Assembly (NCBI GenBank): GCA_009746045.1
Contig: RPFO01000154.1
Coordinates: forward strand, 3,309,763 to 3,371,762
DNA: 62,000 nt
Direction: 5' to 3'
Source: Mesostigma viride
Lineage: Eukaryota > Streptophyta > Mesostigmatophyceae > Mesostigmatales > Mesostigmataceae
Part shown: positions 10,312-22,195 of the stretch, piece after piece
How the letters are laid out: each line of letters starts with the position of its first letter
Numbering within the stretch: the stretch's first letter is position 1
Made by a program: the position numbers and the translations under genes
Notes under the pieces: generated by a model
The model's database searches: none
What the model was told of the DNA's origin: nothing
The model's input: only the letters and a program-made list of their open reading frames with translations

Positions 10312-12620
10312 CTAGTGGCCATCCGTCTGGTAAGTGCCACGAGAGGCCAGCAGGACCTCCAGGTAGGCCTGGTAGTGAGCCACATCCTCAACATTGTCAT
10401 GCCTATCTACAGTGAGGAAAACATCGGCCCACACGCCGTCAGGAAAGAGGCCCAGGAAGGCCCAGTAATACCTATGCTGCGTGAGGACGACCTGGCCACG
10501 GGCCCAGTCCAGAAAGCCACAGGCAAAGAGGCGAAGGAAAGGCTCTACCGCGATCAGGCAAAGGGCCCGCAGGAGGAGGCAATGATACCGAATCCGAGGG
10601 CGCAGACCCGTCGGGAAGAACAGGTCCACCAGGGGCTCCACGTTGGACGGCCACAACCGGATGTGCCGAATCTCGCGGGAGCGCCACCGACGAACACACT
10701 GTCGCGACCCGAATGTCTCTAGGTAGTCGCTGGCACGAGGAGGAGGGTGACCGCGGGAGTCTAGACCCTGGCCCGGGATAGGCCGGGCGGCGGGCATCCC
10801 ACTCAAGGATGGGCTGGAGGACCGTAGTGTACGCCGCACCCGGCACCGCAGGAAACTCTACTGTAAGGGCATCCGAAGCCATAATGCCCAGAGGGGGAGG
10901 GTAAGCCCACTGAAACCCACCGTAGGTGTCCAAGTCGTTGTGGCGCCTCGCCCAGCGATACAGGACGCGCCGGACCAGGATCTCACCCTCGAACACCGGA
11001 TCAGCTAAAATAACCATGTCGAACGGAGGCCGATCAGTCTCAATGGGTAGGCCACGATCCCGGGGCGCCCGACACACCTGGGAGAACCCATAGGACATGG
11101 GAGAGATGGCAAGCTCAGCAGAGGCGCGCGGCAGGTCACACTGTCGGCAGGCGAGTGCGGACATACCATACCCCGGAATGGGCGCGTCACGCGACTCCGG
11201 CGTCGCGTGCACCACAGAAGGAGCCCTGTCCCGATCACCCTGGGACAACTCCCTGAGGGAATCGGCAGCGCGGGTGGCGCGAGGATCCTGACCGGTGGAC
11301 CGAACAACCGCGGCCAAGACCGCGAGGCCGAAGGAGGAGGGACCGGAGCAGGGGCTGACGCAGGGGCAGGAGCCGACACCGACGCAGGGGGCACTGGTAA
11401 AACAGGAGGTCGCGCCGGACCTGAAGCCAGAGAGGGCCGTGACGGACCCACCAACGACGCAGGCGCGCCGGTCTCCGTTGCCGGTGCACCCTCAGGCCAC
11501 ATGTTGAAAATGGGGCCCGTAGGGACAGGCAGTCCTGCATAAGATTGACTACCATCCAGGCCCCAGTCAGGAACCGGAATCCTCTGCGGAGGACCACCCT
11601 CCCAAAGTCTGGGAAGGCCGCTAGTATCGCCAAAGAAACCCCGCGACGTCTGCGCCTGAGCGGAGGAGGCTCGGAAGCAGCGACGGAGGGCGAGCTAACA
11701 GGGGCAGGAGACTCCCGCGTAGGCGCAGGTAGAGCGGTGACAGGCGCAGAGGCAGCAGGAGTCGCAGGAGCCGCCGGAACCACAGCGACCGCGGGCGCAG
11801 GCGGGGGCGCGGGCGAAGCCGTAGTCGCCGGGGCGACAGAAGGGGTAGGGGGCGCGGATCCAGCCGGCGTGGCCGGGACCTGCGCCTGGGCCGCAAGGAA
11901 GGCCCCAAACGCCGTGGTCAAAGACTGGATCTGAGCCTGCATAGCCGAGACCGTCGCCGAAAGAGGATCAGGCAAACCCGAAGGGGTAGGCTCCACTGCG
12001 ACATCCCGGGTCGACCGAGGGGACGACGGGACCGGAGAGGGAGGGACAGACACCGAGGAGGCGGACGCAGCGCTCGAGGCAGAATAATCTGGAGTATAAT
12101 GTACCTCAGCTGGGGCGCCCGAAGGGGTAGGACCACTAACCGCTAGTCCCGCCGACTGATCAGCTATCTCCATGAACTCTACGGCCCGTAAAAGGTCGCA
12201 GGGGTTCTCGTCTACCTCAGCATCACCCTCAGCTGGAAGCCACGGGAACACCTCCCGTAGGCAGGTACGGCCCACAGGAGTGGAGAGGTAGGAGAACACA
12301 CGGCAACACCGGAGAACCGCATCTATCTGCCCCAAGGCGGGACAGCTGGAACCACACCCCAACAAACAGTGTCCGGCATCATCGAAACCGTGCAGGACAA
12401 GCTGGTGCGGCTCATCAGGGGAAGGACCATACCACGTGACCCCGAAGAGGGCCGCCCTGACTAAGCTCGCATGTTGGGCCTGAAGGGCCGGCTGCACAAC
12501 GCCACCCCGGTAACATGATCGCGACACCCAACGGCCCGGAAGGGCCTCGAAATACAGCTCAGGGTCCGGTAGGGGCAGGGACGGCAGCGGGCTCTCAGCC
12601 GGAGGGGTAGGCTCGGTCAT
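10312..12620 (-). CDS. Accessory ORF3 of the Gypsy element, broken frame
   Basis: A long coding-like stretch follows integrase on the same strand. A likely start is the ATG at 12620 (MTEPTPPAESPLPS), 77 bases after the integrase stop. The N-terminal part (about 150 residues) has many Cys and Trp (CLLGCGSSCPALGQ). A very Pro/Ala/Ser-rich spacer follows. The C-terminal part, in two other frames (11317-10720 and 10839-10312), is well-structured, with VFEGEILVRRVLYRWARRHN and, nearer the end, a hydrophobic stretch CLLLRALCLIAVEPFLRLFA. At least two frame changes separate the parts; they may be mutations, introns or sequence errors. Its place is where some Gypsy elements carry env-like or other extra genes, but I recognise no family. 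Confidence 0.55.
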
Positions 12621-12696
12621 GACGGCTGCGGAGGGGAGGGGACAACCAACCACCCGTCGACAGCAGACATAACATAAGAGAGGAGAAGGCCTACGA

Positions 12697-14223
12697 CTAG
12701 AGCTTGTGCAGGGTTTTATATTCCTGCAGCAGGCGACTACACCCATCTAGCTCACTCTCCGTATACCAAACCTTATCTACTTCACTACGAGCATACATCC
12801 ACTTCACTTTATACTGACGCTGGGTACCGCGGCCCTTTTTGATATCTCGATGGGCCACGATGCTTTCTACTTCGTCTTCTACTTCCCCAGTGTCAGGATT
12901 ATGCTCTAAAGGGGCAGGCGCTAACTCCCTGCCAGCGAACGTACTAGGGTGGTACAGTTTAAGCTGGCTCCTATGGAAGGTGTTTGAATGCGTTTGCCAA
13001 GAGGTAGGGATATCGACCTTATACAAGAAATTTCCTACCCTAGACAACACATGGAAGGGTCCTAAGAAGGCAGGCCTAAGTTTGACCTTCAGTTCTGCTT
13101 CAAACTTATGAGCAAAACGGCCAACACGGGGGCCTTCTACTAATACTAGATCTCCTACTTCTATCTCAGGTGCTCGTCTATCTAAGGAGGCACGCAACCT
13201 AGCAAGGTACTTAGCCTGAGCTTTTTGATACCCTGAGATCGCGTGGTCATGAGCAGTTTTCATTCTATCTAGTAAGGACTGTACACCTTCTACAGTATCT
13301 CGGGACACATCATCCTTGTCCCGTAGAGGACTAGCTAAGAGAGAGGTAGGGGTAAGGGGCTGTCTCCCAGTATCTAAGAAGAAGGGCGTATATCCATGCG
13401 CAGCTTGGGGACAATTGTTGAGGGAGAACTCTACCAAACATAAATAATCCTCCCAATCACTACCCGAGCCATTAACATAGTGCCTAAGCGCTTCTTCTAC
13501 TACTCTATTAAGACGCTCTACTAAATGAGAGGAGGAGGAGTGGTAGGCAGTACCGTAGGTAACCTTGGTACCGATGGCAGCGAAAAACTGCTGCCAAAAA
13601 TCTGAGGTAAATAATTTATCCTTATCACTAATAAACTGCCTACTCAATCCATGATATCTATATACATTATTGAGGTATAGGCGTGCGCAATCACGTGCGG
13701 TGAGTTCTAAAGGACATGGCACAAGATGGCACATACGAGTAAAACGATCTATGAACACAAGGATTTGGGCATTGCCCCTATCATTCTTTCTAAAAGGTCC
13801 TACAAAATCCATCATGATAGAATCCCAAGGCATGATAGGGTCAGGCAAGGTCCTAGGTTCTGCTATCTGTCCTACATTATTGGGTTTCATTTCCTGGCAA
13901 GATTGACAAGTTCTAACATACTCATCCACATCCTTATAAAGGGAAGGCCAGTAATAAGAGCGGGCTACTAGGTCCCGTACCCGTTTACCACCCTGGTGAG
14001 CAGCTAAGTCATGCAACTCAAAGAGCAAGGAGGAGCGACAGATAGGAGGGACATACAGGCGCCATTGAGGGGGAGAATCTGCTATCTGCACATATAAAAA
14101 CCCACCTACAAATTTACAAGGGTGCTTGCCTAATTGTTGGGGATGTGCAGCAATGGCAGCTAATGCTTCCGGCTCAGTGGCCGTAAATCTACTAATAAGG
14201 CGTTCAAGATCAGAGGTAGGCAT
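12697..14223 (-). CDS. Integrase with C-terminal chromodomain (Gypsy)
   Basis: The 508-residue frame starts MPTSDLERL. It has an N-terminal HHCC zinc domain (HDLAAHQGGKR ... CQSCQ), then the rve core with catalytic Asp in MMDFVGPF, Asp in FISDKDKLF and Glu in HLVERLNR. A GPY-like region follows (LVEGPRVGRF ... LGPFHVLSRVGN). Near the C-terminus, VESIVAHRDIKKGRG with QYKVKW is a chromodomain, which in chromoviruses guides integration to chromatin. The catalytic residues are kept and the frame is open throughout. It sits after the RNase H frame; the junction at 14224-14358 has stops in all frames I read, so expression may need a second event or the pol frame may be broken there. Confidence 0.93.
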   Translation of the reverse strand: MPTSDLERLISRFTATEPEALAAIAAHPQQLGKHPCKFVGGFLYVQIADSPPQWRLYVPPICRSSLLFELHDLAAHQGGKRVRDLVARSYYWPSLYKDVDEYVRTCQSCQEMKPNNVGQIAEPRTLPDPIMPWDSIMMDFVGPFRKNDRGNAQILVFIDRFTRMCHLVPCPLELTARDCARLYLNNVYRYHGLSRQFISDKDKLFTSDFWQQFFAAIGTKVTYGTAYHSSSSHLVERLNRVVEEALRHYVNGSGSDWEDYLCLVEFSLNNCPQAAHGYTPFFLDTGRQPLTPTSLLASPLRDKDDVSRDTVEGVQSLLDRMKTAHDHAISGYQKAQAKYLARLRASLDRRAPEIEVGDLVLVEGPRVGRFAHKFEAELKVKLRPAFLGPFHVLSRVGNFLYKVDIPTSWQTHSNTFHRSQLKLYHPSTFAGRELAPAPLEHNPDTGEVEDEVESIVAHRDIKKGRGTQRQYKVKWMYARSEVDKVWYTESELDGCSRLLQEYKTLHKL

Positions 14224-14358
14224 CGCTACAGAAGTATCCAGAACAGGTTTAAAGAGATCTCCTACCGCCTTGCCGAAGAGAAGGGGAGGTCCTAGGGGAC
14301 TACGTTTTCATAAGACTTTCCTGACCTAGTCGCTATATGGCTAAGCGGTATAGAAATT

Positions 14359-15703
14359 TTATTTTCCCCTCCCCCCCACCGAGGCCACAGGAAGGGCCTC
14401 ACACGGGAGAGAGAGTCCTACGTGAGAAAGGAGATCAGGCATGCGAACAGCTGTATGAAAGAGGTAGGCATAGGAATCATCATCAGGTAGTTCACCATAA
14501 GGGGTTACACCCATAGTAGTAGGAACTAGAGTAATATTGAGAACATCAAGGTCCTCGAAGAAGGAATAGTCTGCACGACGAGAGAGTGCATCTGGTACTA
14601 TGTTATCTACACCCTTGACATACTGAAGTTTAAAAGGGGAAAACTGTGCTAAAAATTCCATCCAGCGCGCTTGCCGAGGGGTAAGGTTGGGTTGGGAGAG
14701 AAGATGGGTAAGGGGACGATGATCCGTTTGGATAACTAACCTATAAGGATCTAGCTCACAGGGTTCATTCAGGCAGACATCAAATTGAGCACCTTTAAGG
14801 AAGTGCTGCCACGCGTGGCAACAATACACCACCGCTAAGAGTTCCTGCTGGTGGACGGGATAGTTACGCTCCGCAGGGAGCATTGTCCTAGAGATATATT
14901 CAATTGGCTGTAAGCCCTGACCCTGATCCTGGAGAAGGACACCACCTATAGCTACTTTACTAGCATCTGTAGCCACAACAAAGGGTTTAGTAGTATCCGG
15001 TAGGATGAGTACAGGAGGGGAAAGGAGTAGGGATTTTAGGCACTGAAAAGCAGACTGACACTCACTACTCCAAACAAAGGGGATATCCTTCTTTAATAAA
15101 TGATTAATAGGGGCTGCTATAGTGGCGAAACGCGGGATAAAACGCCTATAGTAAGAAGCAATTCCTAGGAAACTACGTACACCTTTAACGTCGGTAGGAG
15201 TAGGCCATTCCTGAATTGACTTAGTTTTATCCGGGTCGGTAGCGACCCCGGCATCTGACAGAACGTGCCCTAAAAATGGGACACTCCTACCCGAACGCAC
15301 TTTAGCACGGCGCGCCCACAAAGAATTTTCAGCCATTATTTCTAATACTTTCTTTAAATCACGTAGGTGCGTTTCAAAATCAGGAGAGTAAATAAGAATA
15401 TCATCTAAGTAAGCTTGAGCACAAGAACGGTCATGCTCAGATAAAGAAACAGAGGAGAAGGAGGGATCCTTTAGATCAGAGGACACCTGAGGAAGATGAG
15501 AATTTCCCATAACAGGTCTAAGCACTTCATTCATTAACATTTGAAAAGAGGCAGGCGAGTTACAGAGTCCCATAGCCGCTACTCTAAACTGGTAATGACC
15601 AAAAGGGGTAGCAAAGGCGGTTTTATGGCAATCCTCAGGAGCTATCCGCAACTGCCAAAAACCATCCGCACAATCCAGTACTGTGAAACAAGTGGAACCT
15701 TTA
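14359..15703 (-). CDS. Reverse transcriptase palm/thumb and RNase H (Gypsy pol, 3' part)
   Basis: Element coding begins at KGSTCFTVLDCADGFWQL (motif A, Asp), passes FATPFGHYQFRVAAMGL and reaches the catalytic AYLDDILIYS. The RNase H domain follows, with ATDASKVAIGGVL, HQQELLAVVYCCHAW and QTDHRPLTHLL, then the connecting tail VDNIVPDALSRR. The open frame extends upstream to 15801, but 15706-15801 belongs to transposon E2 and is not true pol sequence. The 5' half of the reverse transcriptase is at 19212-20483. Confidence 0.93.
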
Positions 15704-15705
15704 AC

Positions 15706-18700
15706 CACAACGGTCTGAAAGTGCCAAAAAACACCCATCTTACTCCTCCTAGCTGCACTAATATTCGGATGATGGTCAAACTTGGTGGCTGGCTTCTCCA
15801 TGGTACCCAGATTTACTGTGCCAAGTCACACCTTGGTTGGCCACTTGGTGCTCACAGAATGGTGACGTCCAAAAGCATAAAAAATGCCGAAATTGCCAGT
15901 TTTATTCATAATTAATTCCACAAACAACACAATTAATGTCGTTTTGACCTGGAAATGGGCAGACACATTAAATATAACATATGCAGCTCAAGTACTAAGT
16001 TGCACCCGAAATAGAGATGGGATGGCCAGAAATTATGCTGTCAACCGTCACAAATACGGTCATTTGGAGCATTTTATGGATCATTAAATGCACCCAACAG
16101 TGCAAATGAGCTCAGATTAAGCTGGAAGTAAGCAAACACTTTACTTGCAACATCTGCAGGCTGGCTGCAAAGTTGCACCTTGATTGAACACCAACTAGTT
16201 ACATGATTCTGCTGTCACGCGTCACTCTCGCGCAAAATTTGGATATATAATGCACCACAGGTAGCGCAAATGAGTTCAGACAGAGCTGAAATTTTTAATG
16301 CAATTTAAATAGAGCATGCTGAACATGATTGCCAAGTATTACCTCAGTCACACCACAGATGACGATGTGTCACAGTGACACGTGACAGCAGCCAACATCA
16401 TATAATATTTCCTTACAAGTTCATACCCCATAACAGTACGAGCTGAGGTAAGGTTGAACTCCAACTTGGTTATCTCCACCCATACATGTGGCATGCACTT
16501 CATCATGGAAATACATGAACAGTTGTCTCTTTGATACATCAATAGTATTAACTACCAACATTCCAATGGTGGGGCGTGTTGAGAGAGAGCAACTAGTTGG
16601 CAAGTCAAATAGTGGTTCGAAGCAAACATGGCTGCACACTACATTTGCTTGCAGTTGCTATCTAACATCTCTAGCACATTAACTAGCCAGCTAGCTCGCA
16701 TGCCAAACAATCTTCTAAAGGTGCATGGGCATTTTTTTATGTGTTGTTCATCGTGCACCCTGGACTACCAATCCTAGTGAAGCATGGGCTATGCACGGCA
16801 GATGGAGGATGTGGCCATGGGCATGCCATGAGCAGATGCCAGCGAAGGTGCTGGCAGCAGGCAGGTCAGGCAGCAGTAGTGGGATCTAGTGATGCAGAAG
16901 AGAGTGGCACATGTGGTAGAAAGTAATGCAGATGGCAGTAGTATGGCCAGTGGCACGAGGCAGCGATCATGAAGGCTATCGTTATGCAGATAGACGTTAT
17001 GGTCTAGCCTTGAGGTTATGTTGCTACTGCTGCATGATGGAAGGGAAATTTATGTGGCAGGTGGCACGGTACAGCCAACAGTGGTGTAGTGTGCAAACCA
17101 ACTCATTGGGGTGGGCTTGTGGTGAAAGCTCTCCATGCAGATTTCCGTGGCAACACACCAGGTCATGATATTCTGTGGTGCTGGCAAGTGGTAGTGACAG
17201 ATTGATCATGCCAGTGATTGATAGCAATGGTGAGCAGTAGGGTGCCTTCTTTGATACTACTGGCATTATCTGTTGTGCCAGGTGCCAGCTATGTCAGCTG
17301 CCGATGCTGCTAAATGTGGCCCCAGTTTCTGGTGCTACGATAGAAGAGATGAAGAGGGCCGGCAGGAACTTGTGGCTGCAATCACGATCAAGGCTGCGAT
17401 GGGCGAAGTCAATATGGCAGATTGTGGCAGCAATGGTGCAGGGCCTGGCGTTATCGTTAATGGCAGATTCCATACTGAGTTGTAGGGACACTGCCAGCAG
17501 TTACACCAACAGGCGAGACTCATGGTGGTGGACGTTGCTCCTGGTGGGAGTCTATAATATCTGTCACATGGGTATGCGCACACGATGCACCTGGTGGTCC
17601 TCCATGCTAACGACAGGAATGTTGGTATTGCTATGCAATCGTGGCACTGCTAACAACGGCGTAACAGTGGTAGGTGTGTTGGGGTGGTGGGGAGTGATGT
17701 GGCAGTGGTGTGGCAGCAAGCACTTTGGTAATCGTTATTGTGATGTTGTTGTGAGCCCGTAGAAGGTGTCCTGGTGAGATTCATGCCTCTTACGCAATGC
17801 TGTAAGCCCATTGTGCACTCTGTTGTGCCCGCAACAATATTCATCATCATAGGCAGCAACCATATCAAAGACAAATCAGCCCCCTTCCATGTATAGTACT
17901 TAATTCTCAGCCTGCTTCAACATATCTGAATGTAACAAGGGCAATGAATCCTGGGTTTCCCAAGGCAGCAACAACATCTGCGCACTTCACATACCTGGGC
18001 TCCCCCCTGGTTTCTTCGTGCCTCCCAGCCCCAGATCAGAACACGCCGCCCATCATTGATAAACATGGTGCATTATAATCTGGCCAAGGAAAGAGGTTGA
18101 AATACTTACCAACAGGTCCGCTAAAGTGGAGCCCCAGCAGCGTGTTGTATGGCCTGTGAAAGCTGGATAAGCTCCAGGGTTGCACATCAACACACCTATA
18201 TGTGCTGACTGTTGAATACAGGACATGTACCTTCTGTTTGTTGCCTTCAGGCTCAGCTTCCTACGCCATGAATTACACTTGGAAGAATGAACAGGCGCAC
18301 ATCACGCTGTTTGGGGAGGCTGGCCATGGCTTACGTCTCCCTCTCGAGCAGCGATGCTTGACGAGGCGTCCGGCGTAACATGAACGAGGCGCTTTCACGA
18401 GCCTCGGGGAAAGAGACAGGCAGAAAATCTGGAAGGGGAACGGGGCTGGCTTCACCCTACCTTGGATCCGGATGCCGAAAAAGCAGGTTCCACTGTACAG
18501 CGTCGACTCAACCAGCGCAATGCGTATTCATGCTTCATTTCGCAACGATCGCAGGCGATATTCAGTGATGAGCGCAGGTCTACACTACAGAGCCAGCAAA
18601 AAATCAGGCTGGGCTTCGCTCTAGAAGTTGTTGAAGCGCCCTGCGCAAATGGGATGACAAAAATGAAAGAAACGAGGGAGTGGCATATTTTTACGTGCGT

Positions 18701-19209
18701 TGCCATGATCAGCCCCGCACGCACCCTCCCGGCAGTTCCAACTGCTGCGGCAACGAGGCATTTACAATGGCAGTCGTTTTAACAAAAAGTTTTTCGGTCA
18801 AAATTTTTTGAATTAGTCATAGAACCGTGCGAGCGGCTTACCTTGAACTACACTGTCGCCGTTTTCGATAAGTTTCCGGTGTGACTTTTTGGGGGTCCAC
18901 TGCAAAATGCAGCGGACCTGACCCGACCTCGCGAAAATGCCCGCCCTTTTTCTGTTTTCCTGAAAAAATGGACCGATTTCTTTAGGATAAAAAAATATCT
19001 ACGTGAAGTAGATGAGTTATGAAGGCTCAAAATGAATTCGCTGTCCGTAATGTGTTCTCAGGACGGTCGCTAGGATTTTCACGGCCGCCATGGGTGCTGC
19101 GTGACTTTTTGCCTCGTCGTCACCTTCCCGCCCACCAGATTTTCGGGATCTCGCGCCAATTTGGTGACGGAGTAAGATGGTCGTTTTTGGCGGGGCTCGG
19201 ACCGTTGTG
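15706..19209. mobile_element. CACTA-like DNA transposon E2 in the Gypsy reverse transcriptase
   Basis: The ends are inverted repeats starting CACAACGGTC, matching without gaps at 31 of 41 bases, including CATCTTACTCC at positions 31-41 of both. A 2-bp duplication AC flanks it (15704-15705, 19210-19211). Removing the insert and one AC restores the reading frame IFNKVKGSTCF of the Gypsy enzyme exactly. The 3.5-kb interior has only short frames and no transposase I recognise. It is similar in size and end type to E1 but the end sequences differ. Confidence 0.87.
15802..19016. other. E2 interior without clear genes
   Basis: No frame has a recognisable domain. The stretch 16780-17760 is rich in GGCAGCAG-like words and stays open in several frames at once, as low-complexity DNA does. 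Around 18380-18770 both strands have moderately long frames of unknown meaning. Confidence 0.45.
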
Positions 19210-19211
19210 AC

Positions 19212-20483
19212 CTTATTAAATATATCGTCAATACGAGGTAGAGGGTATTTAGATTTCACAGTAATATCATTCAACTTCCTATAATCAGTAACTAGGCGAA
19301 ACTTGCCATTTGGCTTAGGAACTAACAGGACACCAGCTGAGTAGGGGGAGTTACTAGGCTCTATCAATCCTGCTTCTAATAATGACACTAAAATCTGTTT
19401 TAGTTCCTTTAACTCGGTAGGGCCCATTCTATACATCGGAGAGTGCGTAGGAACTGCACCGTCCTTGATAACTACACGGTGTAAAACAGAACGAGGAGGA
19501 GGATAAGAAGGAGTCTTTTCTTCAAATACTTTTGAGGAATCTATCACAGCCATGTATCTTACTATTTCATTTTCAGTAAATCCTACTCCTATTGTATCCA
19601 CTGTATTTACATCTATATCCACACTATTGTTAGTGCTAGGTATCTGTTGTACTTCTAACTGAAGGAACATACATAATAGGTATCCATTTTGCTTTAATTC
19701 AGAACGTAATTCGTCATTTGACATTATTACTTCAGGTATAGGTCTTACAGGAGGATCAACAGGTGTAGGAGGAGTAATATCTACCAAGGATAAATTTTCC
19801 AATCTATAATGACGTTCAGGTACCCAGTAAGAGCTATCTGGAAACCAAATGACCATGGTATCATAGTTAATAGTAATCTTATTATCCTGGTGCCAGTCTA
19901 ATCCTAGTAGTACATCAGCGGTAGTGATAGGGCCTATAGTGGCCGTCAGGTTGACAGTACGTCCTTGTATAACCATGGGAAGGGACACCGTACCCGGGGA
20001 ATGACTGGTGCGACCATCAGCATAATGAACAGTAACGGGTTTGGTGTGAGGGGTAGGGACTAGTCCTAAACGTCTAACTAGGGCCTCGCTCACAAAGGAG
20101 CTAGCCGCACCGCTATCTACCAACACAGAGACATTCAAGAGTTCATCAGCATGCAAGAAGGGGTCTACAACAGTGTGAGGGACGGTTAAACCACCATTTA
20201 AGAACATAAGAGGACGCACACGTAGTGGTAGGGATGATTCAGCTCCTACAGAGGTTATAAAAACAGGCAAGCAAAAATTAATATCTGGGGTACTATCTAA
20301 GGACCTGTCCAGGTTACCCCCGGCTGACAGGCCTACTGTTCCCCCTCCCCCCCAAATCCATAGGAACGAACCCCGAAGAAGACCCTGGCGGAAAAGCCAC
20401 TGCTGGAGGGTCACGAGGGATTGAAGAGGGTGCGGGAGCCTGATTATCATAGGGGAACCCTGGGGATCCTGTCTGCACAGCAT
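19212..20483 (-). CDS. Protease and reverse transcriptase fingers (Gypsy pol, 5' part)
   Basis: This pol frame overlaps the end of gag in the +1 frame; the overlap contains a run of seven G. The retropepsin-like protease has VLVDSGAASSFVSE with the catalytic DSG, and the closing ILG-type motif as ADVLLGLDWH. The reverse transcriptase begins with GLIEPSNSPYSAGVLLVPKP and KFRLVTDYRKLN (finger motifs) and runs to LPRIDDIFNKV, where E2 interrupts it. Residues after that point down to 19017 come from the transposon. The missing part continues at 15703. Confidence 0.92.
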
Positions 20484-22071
20484 TCAGCCTACTAGGGGTA
20501 GCTGAAGGAATGCGTCCTGAAGTGGGACGAATAGGAGCACGCTGAGGGGTACGAGGAGGGCGAGCGTCGGGATGAGGGGGAGCACCCGAAAGGAACTTGG
20601 GGCACTCACGTTTAAGATGACCTACTTCCTTACAATGATAGCAGGTAATATGAGAGACATCCAGAGCTGAAAGGTCAGTCACACAGAGATCTAATTCTTC
20701 TACATAGGAGTTCTCCTCCTCAGGGGTAAGGATAATATTATTAATACGGGAACGGGTAGGAAGAGAAGGCGTGGAGAAGAAATCTGCTACACGTAAAAGA
20801 TGCTGGCGCACATGCTTGAGGGGCAGGTCAGTAAAACGGTAGGCAGAGAACTGGCGTTTGACTTCACGCAATAGGGGTCTACTGAGGCCCTGAAGGAAGC
20901 GGGCACGCACTTCTGCACCCGACAGATCCCTAATTCGTACCATCTGAGCATCAAACTCTTTCATATATTCTTTGAAGGACTTGGTACCCTGCTGCAAGGT
21001 GCCAAAGGATAATCTATCCTGCCAATCTGCATCGGGAGGGACTAAATGATTCTCTAAACGCTTGAACAATTCTGCTACAGAGTTTGGGTAAGCATGAGAG
21101 GCAAGAGACTCACACTGGATGAGGTTAGCAAGTTCAGGAGTAATGCAGGTAGTAAGATAATGAGGAACTAGTACAGCATCAGAGAGGCGCCACCTATTGT
21201 GGTTCTGCCAGGACTCTGTGTTCTGGGTGAGCAACATAATGAAGGTGAAAAACTGTTGAGGGGTAGACTTGACATCCAGCTTAGGAAGGTTGGCAAAGAG
21301 GGGAAGAGCAGGAGGCTTAGGGGGATTAGAAGAATCAGTTTTTCCCATAGGGCCACTATCTTCCACTGCTACATAAGCGGGATAGAAGGAAGGGATAGGA
21401 AAAGTCTTGGGTAGGGGTCTAGAGGGAGCCACCGTTTCCGGATGGTGCCCATAGGAGAAGGGGACAGTATATTGCTCACGAAGAGAGGAATAGGCAAAAT
21501 GATCATAATTCCTATCATCTAGGGGCATGGTACTGAAATCATTATTAACTTCTAAATCAGCCACACGGGTAGGAACCTGGGCAGCCTCATAGGCCGTCTC
21601 GGGGTAGGACCAGGAAGCAGGTGGGAAAAAGGGGACTGCACTAGGGCGCCCAGAAGGGCCGACAGGGGCCGAGGTACGACCCGTGTTAATAGCAGGCATT
21701 GAAGGCACAGGGTGGGAAGGAGGCCTAGGAGCATTGTTAGTGTGTGAGGACCTGCTGGAGGGGTGAGCCAAGGTTGCAGAAGGGGCAGGGGCCTGGTTCA
21801 CAACGAAAGAAGGTTCCTCACTAAATCTGACTTGGGAAATACGTTGTTCATAGGTAGGTGGGGTAATTGAGGGACGACGGCGACCACCAGCAGCAGGAGA
21901 AGGCGGTGAGGTACGCAGAATACCTTGAGGAGTGAGATGGTGTACCGTTTCCAAGGAGTCCCGTCGGTTACCACGAGTGTTGTTAATGTTATTAGTAGTA
22001 GTATTATTATTATTATTGGTAGTAGGAGTATTGGTAGGTATAGGCGACAGGTTACCACCCATTGGATCCAT
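20314..22071 (-). CDS. gag: Gag polyprotein (Gypsy)
   Basis: The 585-residue frame starts MDPMGGNLSPI. The N-terminal 200 residues are low-complexity, rich in Asn, Thr, Pro and Ser. The middle is the retrotransposon capsid region, with RLENHLVPPDADWQDRL, KEYMKEFDAQM and ARFLQGL. A zinc knuckle follows, CYHCKEVGHLKREC (C-x2-C-x4-H-x4-C), which binds RNA. The protein ends in a Pro-rich tail overlapping pol. It forms the virus-like particle of the element. Confidence 0.93.
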   Translation of the reverse strand: MDPMGGNLSPIPTNTPTTNNNNNTTTNNINNTRGNRRDSLETVHHLTPQGILRTSPPSPAAGGRRRPSITPPTYEQRISQVRFSEEPSFVVNQAPAPSATLAHPSSRSSHTNNAPRPPSHPVPSMPAINTGRTSAPVGPSGRPSAVPFFPPASWSYPETAYEAAQVPTRVADLEVNNDFSTMPLDDRNYDHFAYSSLREQYTVPFSYGHHPETVAPSRPLPKTFPIPSFYPAYVAVEDSGPMGKTDSSNPPKPPALPLFANLPKLDVKSTPQQFFTFIMLLTQNTESWQNHNRWRLSDAVLVPHYLTTCITPELANLIQCESLASHAYPNSVAELFKRLENHLVPPDADWQDRLSFGTLQQGTKSFKEYMKEFDAQMVRIRDLSGAEVRARFLQGLSRPLLREVKRQFSAYRFTDLPLKHVRQHLLRVADFFSTPSLPTRSRINNIILTPEEENSYVEELDLCVTDLSALDVSHITCYHCKEVGHLKRECPKFLSGAPPHPDARPPRTPQRAPIRPTSGRIPSATPSRLNAVQTGSPGFPYDNQAPAPSSIPRDPPAVAFPPGSSSGFVPMDLGGRGNSRPVSRG

Positions 22072-22195
22072 TTTTGTTTAAGTAAATGATCAAAAATCTA
22101 ACTGAAAGCAGCAAGGATAAAGGACAAGGCCTAATATAAGGCAAGGAAAGAAAAGGAAAAGATTTTAATGGTTTAACAGAAAGGAACAATTTAAA

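Noticed and set aside
10315-12136. Plus-strand Ala/Gly/Arg-rich frames opposite Gypsy ORF3
   Set aside because: Shadows of the GC-rich Pro/Ala-coding minus strand; no start context or domain.
15706-15801. N-terminal extension of the Gypsy RNase H frame (MEKPATKFDHH...)
   Set aside because: It belongs to transposon E2; the frame is open across the junction by chance.
17304-17762. 152-residue plus frame in E2
   Set aside because: Lies in low-complexity DNA with several open frames at once; no motif.
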